A stretch of DNA of 64,000 nucleotides from Bacillus sp. FJAT-42376 (lineage in GTDB: Bacteria > Bacillota > Bacilli > Bacillales > Bacillaceae). Position 1 is the stretch's first letter. Each line of letters starts with the position of its first letter. Shown here piece by piece: positions 32,925 through 41,835 of the stretch. The stretch lies in assembly GCF_003816055.1 (NCBI RefSeq), contig NZ_CP033906.1, positions 930,001 to 994,000 of the forward strand. Reading direction: 5' to 3'. Position numbers and translations under genes: made by a program. Under the pieces are notes generated by a model, which did no database searches, was not told where the DNA came from, and worked only from the letters and a program-made list of their open reading frames with translations.

Positions 32925-32939
32925 AAGGAAACGCTTACA
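32925..32939 (+). promoter_or_regulatory. CcpA site (cre) of the importer operon
   Basis: AAGGAAACGCTTACA matches the cre consensus at 14 of 15 positions and lies about +10 from the promoter. It could alternatively bind another LacI-type repressor. Confidence 0.7.
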
Positions 32940-32966
32940 AAAATAGTTTGAGGGGGAATTGGGGAT

Positions 32967-34292
32967 ATGAGTAAATGGACAAAAAAGGTAGCAGCGGGTT
33001 CAATTGCAGCAGCACTCTCATTTAGTTTGGCTGCATGCAGCGGCAAGGAAGAGGCTTCAGGATCTGGTTCCAAATCTGAAGAGCTGTCAGGTAAGGTTAC
33101 ACTTTGGACAGCATCACTAAAAGGAGAACCGTTCGATACATACTTTAAAAAACTCGAAACAAACTTTGAAAAGCTTCATCCGAAGCTGGACGTTGTCATC
33201 GAAGACATACCTCAAAATGAAATGGAACAAAAGGTGCTGACTTCCCTGACAGGAGGGGATGTACCGGATGTCGTAAACTTGAATCCGCACTACATGTCCA
33301 ATATTGCGGCTCAGGGCGGGCTCCTTGACTTAACAGACATGGTCAATGATGAAACGAAGAAATCGTTTGTTGAAGGACCTTATGAATCCGGAATGTATGA
33401 CGGAAAATTATACGCACTGCCATGGTACTTAACAACTACCGTTTCCTGGTACAACGGCGGGCAGTTTGATAAAGCAGGCATTAAAGAACTGCCTAAAGAT
33501 ACTCAAGGGATTTATGAAACAGCTAAAGCCGTAACAAAAGCGACAGGAAAGCCTTCCTATTATCCTGTGATAAATGACGGAAATACCATCATGGAGAAAA
33601 TGGTATCTCTTGCAAACGGCGAGCCAATCGTGAAAGACGGCAAAGCTTCATTTGAAGACAACCAAAAAATAGTGGAATTCTTCACCCTTACTCAGAAAAT
33701 GTATAAAGAGGGCCTGATCCCGCAAGAGGCAGCGGAAGGTTCCCTTAATACAGGACAGCAATTATACATGGCGGGGAATGCATCCTTCCTTGAAGGCGGA
33801 GTGACGTTCCTTGGACCGGTTGAATCCGGTGCCCCGGATGTATATAAAGGTTCTAAAGCAGGGCAGCCGCTTGAATCCGGTGAAGCTCCTGTCAACGTTG
33901 CGGTTATGAACTTTGCCGTTCCGGCTAAAACGAAGAATAAAGAGGCTGCGGTAGAGCTTGCTGAATATGTAGCGAATGCTGAGAATCAATTGGAATTCGC
34001 GAAAACTGCCGGTACCGTTCTTCCTGCAACAAAAGAATCTCTGGAGGATGATTACTTTAAAAATCCAGGAGACTCACCGAAAGCACTTGGAATGCTTCAA
34101 GCGTCAGAGTCTCTGAGCCGCGCGAAAGTGTTGATTCCGCCAACTGAAAACAGTGCCGATCTCCGTGCTGCAACGAAGAATATTTTCGTGAAAAATCTCC
34201 AGGGCAAGCTTAAACCTGAAGAAGCGGTGAAGGAATTGGCATCTGAATGGAACAAAGCCTTTGAAAAATCCGGTGAAAAAGTAACCTTTTAA
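32967..34292 (+). CDS. Sugar ABC transporter solute-binding lipoprotein (family 1)
   Basis: A 441-aa extracytoplasmic receptor. The signal peptide ends in the lipobox LAAC (Cys24), followed by a Ser/Glu/Gly linker. The body is a family 1 (MalE-like) oligosaccharide-binding protein with LWTASLKGEPFDTYFKKLE, GDVPDVVNLNPHYMSNIAAQGG, GKLYALPWYLTTTVSWYN and the NFAVPAKTKNKEAAVELAEY segment. It delivers a sugar to the two permeases that follow. No ATPase gene is present; a shared MsmX-type ATPase elsewhere is expected, as in other Bacillus importers. Confidence 0.92.
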   Translation: MSKWTKKVAAGSIAAALSFSLAACSGKEEASGSGSKSEELSGKVTLWTASLKGEPFDTYFKKLETNFEKLHPKLDVVIEDIPQNEMEQKVLTSLTGGDVPDVVNLNPHYMSNIAAQGGLLDLTDMVNDETKKSFVEGPYESGMYDGKLYALPWYLTTTVSWYNGGQFDKAGIKELPKDTQGIYETAKAVTKATGKPSYYPVINDGNTIMEKMVSLANGEPIVKDGKASFEDNQKIVEFFTLTQKMYKEGLIPQEAAEGSLNTGQQLYMAGNASFLEGGVTFLGPVESGAPDVYKGSKAGQPLESGEAPVNVAVMNFAVPAKTKNKEAAVELAEYVANAENQLEFAKTAGTVLPATKESLEDDYFKNPGDSPKALGMLQASESLSRAKVLIPPTENSADLRAATKNIFVKNLQGKLKPEEAVKELASEWNKAFEKSGEKVTF

Positions 34293-34307
34293 AGGTGTGT
34301 CAACAAA

Positions 34308-34347
34308 AGACTAGCTTTGTATTTTTAAAGGCTAGTCTTCATTTTTT
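34308..34347 (+). terminator. Partial terminator between lipoprotein and permease genes
   Basis: AAGACTAGC / GCTAGTCTT with a 14-nt loop then CATTTTTT. It is typically used to make more binding protein than permease; some read-through into the permease genes is required. Confidence 0.7.
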
Positions 34348-34363
34348 GAAAGGGGAGACCGAA

Positions 34364-35311
34364 GTGAACAGAGAACCTGCTATCCTGCAAAATATCCAAA
34401 CTAAAGCAGAACCTGTCCCAGAAAAGAAAAGACGATGGGGAATGAAGCTGCTTACACCATGGCTCTTTCTGCTTCCTGCCATTTTAATACTGGGGATTTT
34501 TTTAATCCTTCCAATTCTTGAAGCATTTAAATGGAGCTTTTTAGATTACAAAATTATCGCAGATACCGGTGAATTTGTTGGATTGGCCAACTTTAAAGAA
34601 ATTTTCACCGACAAGAATTTCTGGCTGGCCCTCATAAATACGCTCGTGTTTCTGGCCATTGTCCTTCCACTGAATATTTTTCTGCCGATGATTCTTGCCG
34701 TTCTTGTAAATCAAAAGATTAAGGGAGTCGGTACATTCCGGATTCTATATTATCTTCCGGTCATTACCCCTATGGTGGTAGCAGCCCTAATGTGGAAAAT
34801 GCTGTACTCGCAGAGCGGGTTAATTTCTAAATTTCTTGTTTCTATTGGCGTTTTTGATTCTCCTACGAACCTGCTTGTTCAATCATCCACAGCTCTGGCA
34901 GCTGTAGCCGCAATTACCGTCTGGAAGGGACTCGGCTATTACATGATCATTTATTTAGCGGGTCTGCAATCGATTCCAAAGGATGTCTATGAATCTGCAA
35001 GCATTGATGGAGCCTCGCTGTTTCAGCAGTTCCGTCATATTACGGTTCCCATGCTGGTGCCTTCTATCACACTCGTTTCTGTCATGACGATTATTGCGGG
35101 AATGAAGGTGTTCGAAGAAATTGCGCTGACAACAAACGGGGGGCCATCGGGTGCAACCACAACTCTTGTAATGTATATTTACGAAAAGTTCAAGAGCCTT
35201 GATGTCAGCATCGCATCTGCAGCCGGTCTGGTTTTGCTGGTGCTCGCCATTGCAGCGTCTCTCTTGCAGATGAAACTGACAAGCAAGCGTGAAGATGATT
35301 TAAGAGCGTAA
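34364..35311 (+). CDS. Sugar ABC transporter permease (MalF type)
   Basis: A 315-aa membrane protein with six helices. A polar N-terminal tail (about 28 residues, to PEKKRRWGMK) precedes the first helix. The EAA loop that contacts the ATPase is YESASIDGASLFQQFRHITV at about residue 208. The GTG start at 34364 is preceded by GGGGAG; the open frame begins earlier, at 34295, inside the attenuator. It pairs with the next gene. Confidence 0.92.
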   Translation: MNREPAILQNIQTKAEPVPEKKRRWGMKLLTPWLFLLPAILILGIFLILPILEAFKWSFLDYKIIADTGEFVGLANFKEIFTDKNFWLALINTLVFLAIVLPLNIFLPMILAVLVNQKIKGVGTFRILYYLPVITPMVVAALMWKMLYSQSGLISKFLVSIGVFDSPTNLLVQSSTALAAVAAITVWKGLGYYMIIYLAGLQSIPKDVYESASIDGASLFQQFRHITVPMLVPSITLVSVMTIIAGMKVFEEIALTTNGGPSGATTTLVMYIYEKFKSLDVSIASAAGLVLLVLAIAASLLQMKLTSKREDDLRA

Positions 35312-35331
35312 AAAAGAAAGGAGAAATCAGG

Positions 35332-36156
35332 ATGGAGAAAAAACGCTTCAGCCAAAAAATCGGCATTTATGCGGTCATGCTTTTCATTACCCTTCTTACA
35401 GTCGGGCCGTTTCTTATAACGCTCTTCATTGCCGTTAAATCGCCAAGTGAAGGAATCTATGAAAATATTCTTCCTGCAGATCCAACGATGGGAAACTTTT
35501 TCACGGCCTTTGAAAAAGCTAATTTCGGTACATATTTTTTGAATACGGTGATTGTCACAGTGATTGCGATTCCGCTAAATCTGCTGTTTTGCAGTCTTGC
35601 GGCCTATCCGCTGGCACGCATGGACTTTAGAGGACGCAGCGTCGTGCTCGCTTTGATCATTTCGACCATGATGGTTCCCTTCCAGCTTTATATGGCTCCT
35701 CTTTTTCAGCTTGCTGGAGAGCTCGGATTGCGCAACACACATATCGGATTAGTGGTCATGCAGGTATCCACGGCATTCGGAATTTTCCTGATGCGCCAAG
35801 CGTATCTAAGAATACCTAAGGAGCTTGAGGAGTCCGCTTATCTGGATGGTGCAAATAAATTCAAGGTTTGGTATATGGTAGCCATGCCGTTAGTAAAGCC
35901 GACACTCGTGACACTTGCCATCTTTACGTTTATGGGAACGTGGGGCGATTATTTATGGCCGCTGATCAATTCGACGGAGAGCAGCATGTATACACTTTCC
36001 ATTGGACTGGCTCAGCTATCCCAGAATTTTGACGGGTCTAACTTAAAGCTTGTCAGCGCAGCGTCGATCCTGACAACGATTCCGACTTTGCTGATTTTCA
36101 TCTGGCTGCAAAAGTACTTCATTTCAGGTGCCACAGACGGTGCGGTCAAAGGATAA
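35332..36156 (+). CDS. Sugar ABC transporter permease (MalG type)
   Basis: A 274-aa, six-helix membrane protein. The EAA loop is EESAYLDGANKFKVWYMVAM at about residues 165-184, and the family motif LARMDFRGRSVVLALIIS is present. AAAGGAG lies before the ATG. Together with 34364-35311 it forms the importer channel. Confidence 0.93.
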   Translation: MEKKRFSQKIGIYAVMLFITLLTVGPFLITLFIAVKSPSEGIYENILPADPTMGNFFTAFEKANFGTYFLNTVIVTVIAIPLNLLFCSLAAYPLARMDFRGRSVVLALIISTMMVPFQLYMAPLFQLAGELGLRNTHIGLVVMQVSTAFGIFLMRQAYLRIPKELEESAYLDGANKFKVWYMVAMPLVKPTLVTLAIFTFMGTWGDYLWPLINSTESSMYTLSIGLAQLSQNFDGSNLKLVSAASILTTIPTLLIFIWLQKYFISGATDGAVKG

Positions 36157-36191
36157 GAATCTTCTATTATACAAACCTGGAGGCGGAACGG

Positions 36192-37550
36192 ATGGACACA
36201 CTATCTTTCTTTGGACGGGAACTGCCCGTTCTTTATAAAGCCGACTGTGTTGTGGCGGGCGGCGGAACAGCGGGTGCAGCGGCTGCCATCGCTGCGCTGG
36301 AGGAAGGGCTGCACACGGTCATTGTTGAAAAGACGATTGCTCTCGGAGGCACTCAGACAAATGCGCTCGTTTCACCGATGATGCCCACCTATATGAAAGG
36401 CAATCGGGTAAACCGTTTAATCATTGAAAGGCTGAATAAGGAAAACATACAGACGGATGATGGAACGACAGCATGCAGCTGGTTCAATACCGAGACGCTG
36501 AGCGGTGTATTGGAGCAGCTCATCACAGAGCGGGGAGGCAGCATTTTATATGATGCCAATATCGTCGATTGCATCAAAGAAGGCAGCCGGATTACGCACC
36601 TGATCATCAACACATGTGAGGGGCTTGCAGCCATAGAGGGCAAAACGTTTATTGATGCAACGGCGGATGCGCTTCTTTCCCGTACAGCAGGGGTTCCCGT
36701 CGAATCAGGAAACAAGGAAGGACACAACCAGCAAATTTCCTTCCGGTTCGAGATGGCCGGAATTGACATTGAAGCTTTGAGGACATTCATGCTTTCCAAA
36801 AATGAAACATTTTGCAAAATCGAAAATCCAGCCTTTTTTGAAATTGCGATGGTGCCTGGAAAAGGGCATGTACTGGAATCCTTTTTTCAAAAAGGACTGG
36901 AAAACGGGGATTTGATAGAAGAAGACCTGCGTTATTTTCAAGCCTTTACCCAGCCGGGAAAAACCGGGGTCATGTCGTTTAACTGTCCGCATATTCCGGG
37001 TATTCACCGGACGACAAGCGCCGTTCTCCGATCACAGGGTGTTACAAAAGGGCGGGAAATGATTCGCCGGCTAACCCGATTTTTGCCTAAATACATTCCG
37101 GGATTCGAACATTCCTTTTTAGTCAAAGAAGCCTCTCAGCTTGGCATTCGTGAATCATATCGAATCATTGGCCAATACGTACTCACCGAAAAAGACTATG
37201 TTCAGAGAGCCAGATTTCGCGATGGAATTGCAAGGGGCGACTGGTATATTGATGTACACAGTACGGCTGCCGAGCAAGTGGAAGAAGCGAAGTTCTCACG
37301 CGGAGAATATTATGAAATTCCCTACCGTTCCTTGATTACATATGAAATAAGCAATTTAATCGCAGCAGGAAGGCATATCTCCAGTACATTTTTTATGCAG
37401 GCATCCCTTCGGATTCAGCCGACAGTAAGAGAGGTCGCAGAGGCGGCAGGCGTTGCCTGTGCCTACTCGGTCCAAAACGGAATAAGCTTGAATGAATTAG
37501 ACGGAGCGATTATTAAACAGCAGCTTAGTACAGCGGAGGGACAGCGATGA
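36192..37550 (+). CDS. FAD-dependent oxidoreductase (FAD_oxidored family)
   Basis: A 452-aa cytosolic flavoprotein. The N-terminal Rossmann motif is ADCVVAGGGTAGAAAAIAAL, then VIVEKTIALGGTQTNALVS; the second half has the conserved DATADALLSRTAGVPVESG and the C-terminal LIAAGRHIS. Members of this family occur in many sugar operons, but their substrates are mostly unknown. It overlaps the alpha-mannosidase gene by 4 bases, so the two are translationally coupled. A plausible role is oxidation or reduction of an unusual sugar residue; that is inference. Confidence 0.85.
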   Translation: MDTLSFFGRELPVLYKADCVVAGGGTAGAAAAIAALEEGLHTVIVEKTIALGGTQTNALVSPMMPTYMKGNRVNRLIIERLNKENIQTDDGTTACSWFNTETLSGVLEQLITERGGSILYDANIVDCIKEGSRITHLIINTCEGLAAIEGKTFIDATADALLSRTAGVPVESGNKEGHNQQISFRFEMAGIDIEALRTFMLSKNETFCKIENPAFFEIAMVPGKGHVLESFFQKGLENGDLIEEDLRYFQAFTQPGKTGVMSFNCPHIPGIHRTTSAVLRSQGVTKGREMIRRLTRFLPKYIPGFEHSFLVKEASQLGIRESYRIIGQYVLTEKDYVQRARFRDGIARGDWYIDVHSTAAEQVEEAKFSRGEYYEIPYRSLITYEISNLIAAGRHISSTFFMQASLRIQPTVREVAEAAGVACAYSVQNGISLNELDGAIIKQQLSTAEGQR

Positions 37551-40108
37551 AATCAGTAAAGGAAGTTCATGTCTTAAACCATACTCACTGGGACCGAGAA
37601 TGGTATGAATCGTTTGAAGAGTTCCGTTATAAATTGCGGAATGGCATGCGTTACGTTGACGAACTGCTTTCATCCGGACGCATCGAATCCTTTTTTCTGG
37701 ATGGCCAGACCATCGTCCTGGATGATTATCAAGAGATTGTCAGTAAAGAGGAGTATGCCCGGCTGATCTCATGGATTGAAGAAGGAAAAATAGAAGCAGG
37801 CCCATGGTATCTCCTTGCGGACGAATTTTTAGTATCGGGTGAATCCATGCTGAAAAATCTGGAGATTGGCATCAAAAAAGCAAAGGAACTCGGCTCATCG
37901 TGGAACATTGGGTATTTGCCTGATACGTTCGGCCATGCAAGCCAGATGCCGCAAATCTTTAAAGGATACGGGATTGATACGGCCATAGTCTGGCGCGGCG
38001 CTGTTTCGGACCGATTTGAAAATATGTGGGAGGCTCCGGACGGGAGCGAAGTGTTTACATTTGTCCTTCCGTTATTTGACGGCTATTATCAAACCTTTTT
38101 AAAGCACGAGGATTTTACGGATAAAGCAAAGGCTTATCTTGATAAAAATGAACCGTTTTTAACCTATGGAAAAGCATTGTTTATGAACGGCGCGGATCAT
38201 ACGTTCACCGCAAACGATTTACATAAAAGAATGGATAGATTAAATGAGGCATTTCCGGACATTCATTTTAAACAGTCCCTTATGTCTGAATATGCAAAGG
38301 CGTTTAAGGGAGAGAAGCCGGTACGGAAAATACTGGGGGAACAGCGTGATGCCTCTAAAATATTTATTCTGCCGGGAGTTTACTCCACTCGTTCTTACCT
38401 GAAGAAACACAATCAAATGTGCGAGGATGCTGCGGTAGGAATGATGGAAGCGTTGAATGCATGGACAAACGGACGTACAAATTCAGAGCATTTTATGGAT
38501 TACGTATGGAAGCTTATCCTGCAAAATCAGCCGCATGACAGCATTTGCGGCTGCAGCATTGATGAGGTCCACGAAGAAATGGAGACAAGGACGAAAAAAG
38601 TGCTGGGCGCAATCCGCCAATATGCGAAGGATACATTGAATGAGGAATATCCGTTTGACTATTTGGATGAGAAGACCGAAAAGCCATATCTGTATGTTGT
38701 AAACAATACCCCGATAAAGGATGTTTACCGGGTAAGAACGGAAATACGGATTCCGGCTGCCCTTGATTTGGGAGCAATTAAGCTTTATCACCACGATGCT
38801 GAAATCCCTTTCGATGTCATTAGAAGAGAAGTGAAAGAGGAATTCCTGCGGCACATCCTTGCAGAGCCGCATTACGCACAGTATGCGGTATATCATGTCG
38901 AATTCATGCTTCCATTTGCAGGAGTGGAAACGAAACGAATCAGGATTGAGACGGACACCTCAGAAACGGCCGTTTTAGAACATTCAGAGTCAGACTGGAT
39001 AGAAAATGAATTCTATACCGTTCAATGGAATCAGAGCGGCTTGATCATTACGGATCGCGAAACCGGGGCTGTGTATGAAAATCAGCATGTATTCGTTTCA
39101 TCAATGGACGCCGGGGATACATACAATTACTCTCCCCCGCTCCATGATTGCCAGAGCCGGTCTATATTGACAGCCGTAACCGATATAAAGAAGGGGAAGA
39201 CGTCACAGTCCGCCATCCTCCATTATGAAATGGAACTTCCGGCTGCTCTAAACGAAAACAGGACGGGGCCAAATGGAGAAACAGTCATCAATAAGATGAC
39301 CACCGCTATAACGCTTTATCATAAAAAACGGCTGATTGCCTTTCACACAACCATCCTCAATCAGGCGAAGGATCAAAAGCTCCGAATCGGGTTCGCTTCA
39401 GGGAAGACGGATAAGAGCTTTGCAGATACGGCATTTGATCTGATTGAACGAAAAACACTCCGTGAGAAGATTTGGGATGCTCCTGCAAATAAGGAAGCGG
39501 TCATGAATCAGTATCCAACCTACTCAACTGTCATCGCAAACGAACATCAGCTTGTTCAGCGCGGACTTCAGGAGTACGAAATTGATCAGGTCGATGGAGA
39601 GGATTATGCATTTCTTACCGCAATCCGAAGTGTAGGATGGCTTTCAAGACGGGATCTTCGGACAAGGGGGAACGGGGCTGGACCAGGCTTTGAAACTCCG
39701 GGAGCCCAATGTTCAGGAGAGCATGAATTTGAGTACGGGCTGACGCTTGGAAAACAGCATCAGTCGTTGAACGAAGCAAGATGGCTGCGCCACCCCGTTC
39801 TGACTCAGCAATCGGGTTCGCTGAAGGATGAAACGGTATTGTTTAAGCAAACATCGCCCGATATCGTGTTTTCATCCTTTATTCAAAAGGAAAAGAATTC
39901 TTTTGATATCAGGTGCTTTAACCCGGCATCGGAAACAAGAATGACGGAGCTGCACTTCGGATTTGATCCTGCCGCGGTTTTTGAAATTGATTTTTCCGGT
40001 GAAGTGCTGATGGCATATGAAGCGTCACCTGTAACGGCCGTTGCTTTTAAACCTAAACAAATAAAAACATTTCGTATAAAAAGAAGAGAGCAGCAAAGTG
40101 AAGACTGA
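37547..40108 (+). CDS. Alpha-mannosidase (GH38)
   Basis: An 853-aa cytosolic exo-alpha-mannosidase with no signal peptide, so it acts on imported oligosaccharides. The GH38 domain has the zinc ligands and active site VLNHTHWDREWY (His14, Asp16), SFFLDGQT, and the nucleophile Asp126 in YLPDTFGHASQMPQI. QPHDSICGCSIDEVH is the other metal/active-site motif. The C-terminal beta domains (residues 400-853) follow. ATGA overlap with the upstream FAD oxidoreductase. It releases mannose or a mannose-like sugar for the downstream kinases. Confidence 0.93.
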   Translation: MKSVKEVHVLNHTHWDREWYESFEEFRYKLRNGMRYVDELLSSGRIESFFLDGQTIVLDDYQEIVSKEEYARLISWIEEGKIEAGPWYLLADEFLVSGESMLKNLEIGIKKAKELGSSWNIGYLPDTFGHASQMPQIFKGYGIDTAIVWRGAVSDRFENMWEAPDGSEVFTFVLPLFDGYYQTFLKHEDFTDKAKAYLDKNEPFLTYGKALFMNGADHTFTANDLHKRMDRLNEAFPDIHFKQSLMSEYAKAFKGEKPVRKILGEQRDASKIFILPGVYSTRSYLKKHNQMCEDAAVGMMEALNAWTNGRTNSEHFMDYVWKLILQNQPHDSICGCSIDEVHEEMETRTKKVLGAIRQYAKDTLNEEYPFDYLDEKTEKPYLYVVNNTPIKDVYRVRTEIRIPAALDLGAIKLYHHDAEIPFDVIRREVKEEFLRHILAEPHYAQYAVYHVEFMLPFAGVETKRIRIETDTSETAVLEHSESDWIENEFYTVQWNQSGLIITDRETGAVYENQHVFVSSMDAGDTYNYSPPLHDCQSRSILTAVTDIKKGKTSQSAILHYEMELPAALNENRTGPNGETVINKMTTAITLYHKKRLIAFHTTILNQAKDQKLRIGFASGKTDKSFADTAFDLIERKTLREKIWDAPANKEAVMNQYPTYSTVIANEHQLVQRGLQEYEIDQVDGEDYAFLTAIRSVGWLSRRDLRTRGNGAGPGFETPGAQCSGEHEFEYGLTLGKQHQSLNEARWLRHPVLTQQSGSLKDETVLFKQTSPDIVFSSFIQKEKNSFDIRCFNPASETRMTELHFGFDPAAVFEIDFSGEVLMAYEASPVTAVAFKPKQIKTFRIKRREQQSED

Positions 40109-40141
40109 TTGCTCCTGCCATAGAAAAGAAGGTGATGACCA

Positions 40142-41818
40142 ATGAGGAAATTTATAGCATTTGATATTGGCGGAACGTTAATCAAATACAGCGTCCTGCT
40201 GGAAGACGGAACATTCGCGGCGAAATATGAAACGGAAACAGAAGCCCACCTAGGTGGAGCGGCAATCGTTGAGAAAGTAAAAACGTATGGAAAGAAACTA
40301 GCCGATGAGCACGATATAAGCGGAATTTGCATTAGTACAGCGGGGCAAGTGGATTCCAGGGAAGGAAGTATTTTATATGCATCCTCGCTCATTCCCGAAT
40401 ACACGGGCATTCCTCTGAAAAAAGAATTGGAGGATTATTTCAGGCTTCCGGTTGAAGTGGAAAACGATGTAAATTGTGCGGGCCTGGCAGAATCCTGGAT
40501 TGGCACCGGAAAAGATGCGAAAAGCATCTTTTGCTTAACGATTGGAACTGGAATCGGCGGGAGTTATATTTTGGATAACAAGCTTCATACGGGACACAGC
40601 TTCAGCGGAGGAGAAATCGGCTACATTCCGATTGAAGGAAGCCAGCTGCAGGAACTTGCTTCCACGCGTATTCTGATTCAAAACGTTGCAAAACTGAAAG
40701 GAATCAGGGAACAGGACATTGACGGAAAAGAAATTTTTGCACTTGCACAAGCAGGAGACGAAGTTTGCGTAAAACAGATTAACCGTCTTGTCTATTATCT
40801 ATCGAAAGGCATAGCGACGATTGCTTATATGATGAATCCGGAAATGATTATCATCGGCGGCGGAATAACGGCCCAAAAGGATTATCTGTATCCGCTTATC
40901 ATGGAGCAGCTCGGAAAAGACCTGATTCCGGCCATTTTGGACAAAACACAGATAGAAATTGCCAGAAATTTAAATGATGCGGGAATGATTGGCGCACTCC
41001 GGCATTTTCTCCTGCAGGAATCGCTTAAGCCCCTTAAAAGCATGACAGCGATGATTGAATCTAATATGCATAAGCTTACAAAACGGGAGCAGATGATTGC
41101 AAACTTTGTCATTCTTAATCTCGAAGCGGTTCCAAACAAAACCATTTCAGAAATGTCGCGGCAGATCAATGTTTCAGAAGCAACCATTACGAGATTTTGC
41201 CAGAAACTTGAGTTCGGCTCTTATAACAAGCTCCGGCTCATGGCGAAAGAGGCAACGGTCAGTACGAGGCTGTATGAACAAGCGAAGCCGTCGAGTCTGA
41301 CAGAGGTAAAGCATACGTATATGAGTATGCTGAAAAAATGTGACAGCCTATACGATCTGACGGATATTCAAAAATTCTCAAGCCAGCTTCTTTCGGCAAA
41401 ACAAATTTTTCTCTATGGAGCGGGAGAAATGTCAGTCGTTGCCAGTCAGCTCAAATTCAAACTAATGAAGCTCGGTATGGCAGCTGATACTTTTTCAAGC
41501 CATTACGAAAGAGAAATGTCCTCCTATGCCTTGACACCTGAAACGGTGGTAATCGGCCTCAGCGCATCCGGCTATGCTTCTGATATTGTCAGCATCATGG
41601 ATACGGCAAGAAGCAGGGGAGCAGTAACAATTGGAATCACAAGTCAGCAGGATTCTCCATTATCAAGAGCTTCAGATATACGGATGCTGATACCTGCTGC
41701 AGAAGAAATAGAAGGAAACAGCAGCTCACTTAGCGAAGTTTCCGCCTATTATCTGCTTGATGTTGTATTCAAAGGCATGCAGGATCTTCAAATTAAACAG
41801 CTTAGCCGAAAGGTGTAG
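40142..41818 (+). CDS. ROK sugar kinase fused to an RpiR-type regulator
   Basis: A 558-aa two-part protein. Residues 1-295 are a ROK kinase: ATP motif FDIGGTLIKYSV, VENDVNCAGLAE with catalytic Asp, TIGTGIGGSYI and IIIGGGI. The usual ROK zinc motif (CxCGxxGCxE) is absent; GEIGYIPIEGSQLQELAS is in its place. Residues 300-375 are an RpiR HTH (LTKREQMIANFVI, INVSEATITRFCQKLEF). Residues 415-540 are a SIS sugar-phosphate domain (IFLYGAGEMSVVASQLKFKL, VVIGLSASGYASDIV). The two parts normally occur as separate proteins. A regulator that senses the product of its own kinase is an attractive inference. It sits in the operon it probably controls. Confidence 0.9.
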   Translation: MRKFIAFDIGGTLIKYSVLLEDGTFAAKYETETEAHLGGAAIVEKVKTYGKKLADEHDISGICISTAGQVDSREGSILYASSLIPEYTGIPLKKELEDYFRLPVEVENDVNCAGLAESWIGTGKDAKSIFCLTIGTGIGGSYILDNKLHTGHSFSGGEIGYIPIEGSQLQELASTRILIQNVAKLKGIREQDIDGKEIFALAQAGDEVCVKQINRLVYYLSKGIATIAYMMNPEMIIIGGGITAQKDYLYPLIMEQLGKDLIPAILDKTQIEIARNLNDAGMIGALRHFLLQESLKPLKSMTAMIESNMHKLTKREQMIANFVILNLEAVPNKTISEMSRQINVSEATITRFCQKLEFGSYNKLRLMAKEATVSTRLYEQAKPSSLTEVKHTYMSMLKKCDSLYDLTDIQKFSSQLLSAKQIFLYGAGEMSVVASQLKFKLMKLGMAADTFSSHYEREMSSYALTPETVVIGLSASGYASDIVSIMDTARSRGAVTIGITSQQDSPLSRASDIRMLIPAAEEIEGNSSSLSEVSAYYLLDVVFKGMQDLQIKQLSRKV

Positions 41819-41835
41819 CGAAAGGGGGGCTTGAT

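Noticed and set aside
36389..36817. 142-codon minus-strand frame inside the FAD oxidoreductase gene
   Set aside because: It is a shadow frame with no ribosome site, while the plus strand has clear domain motifs.
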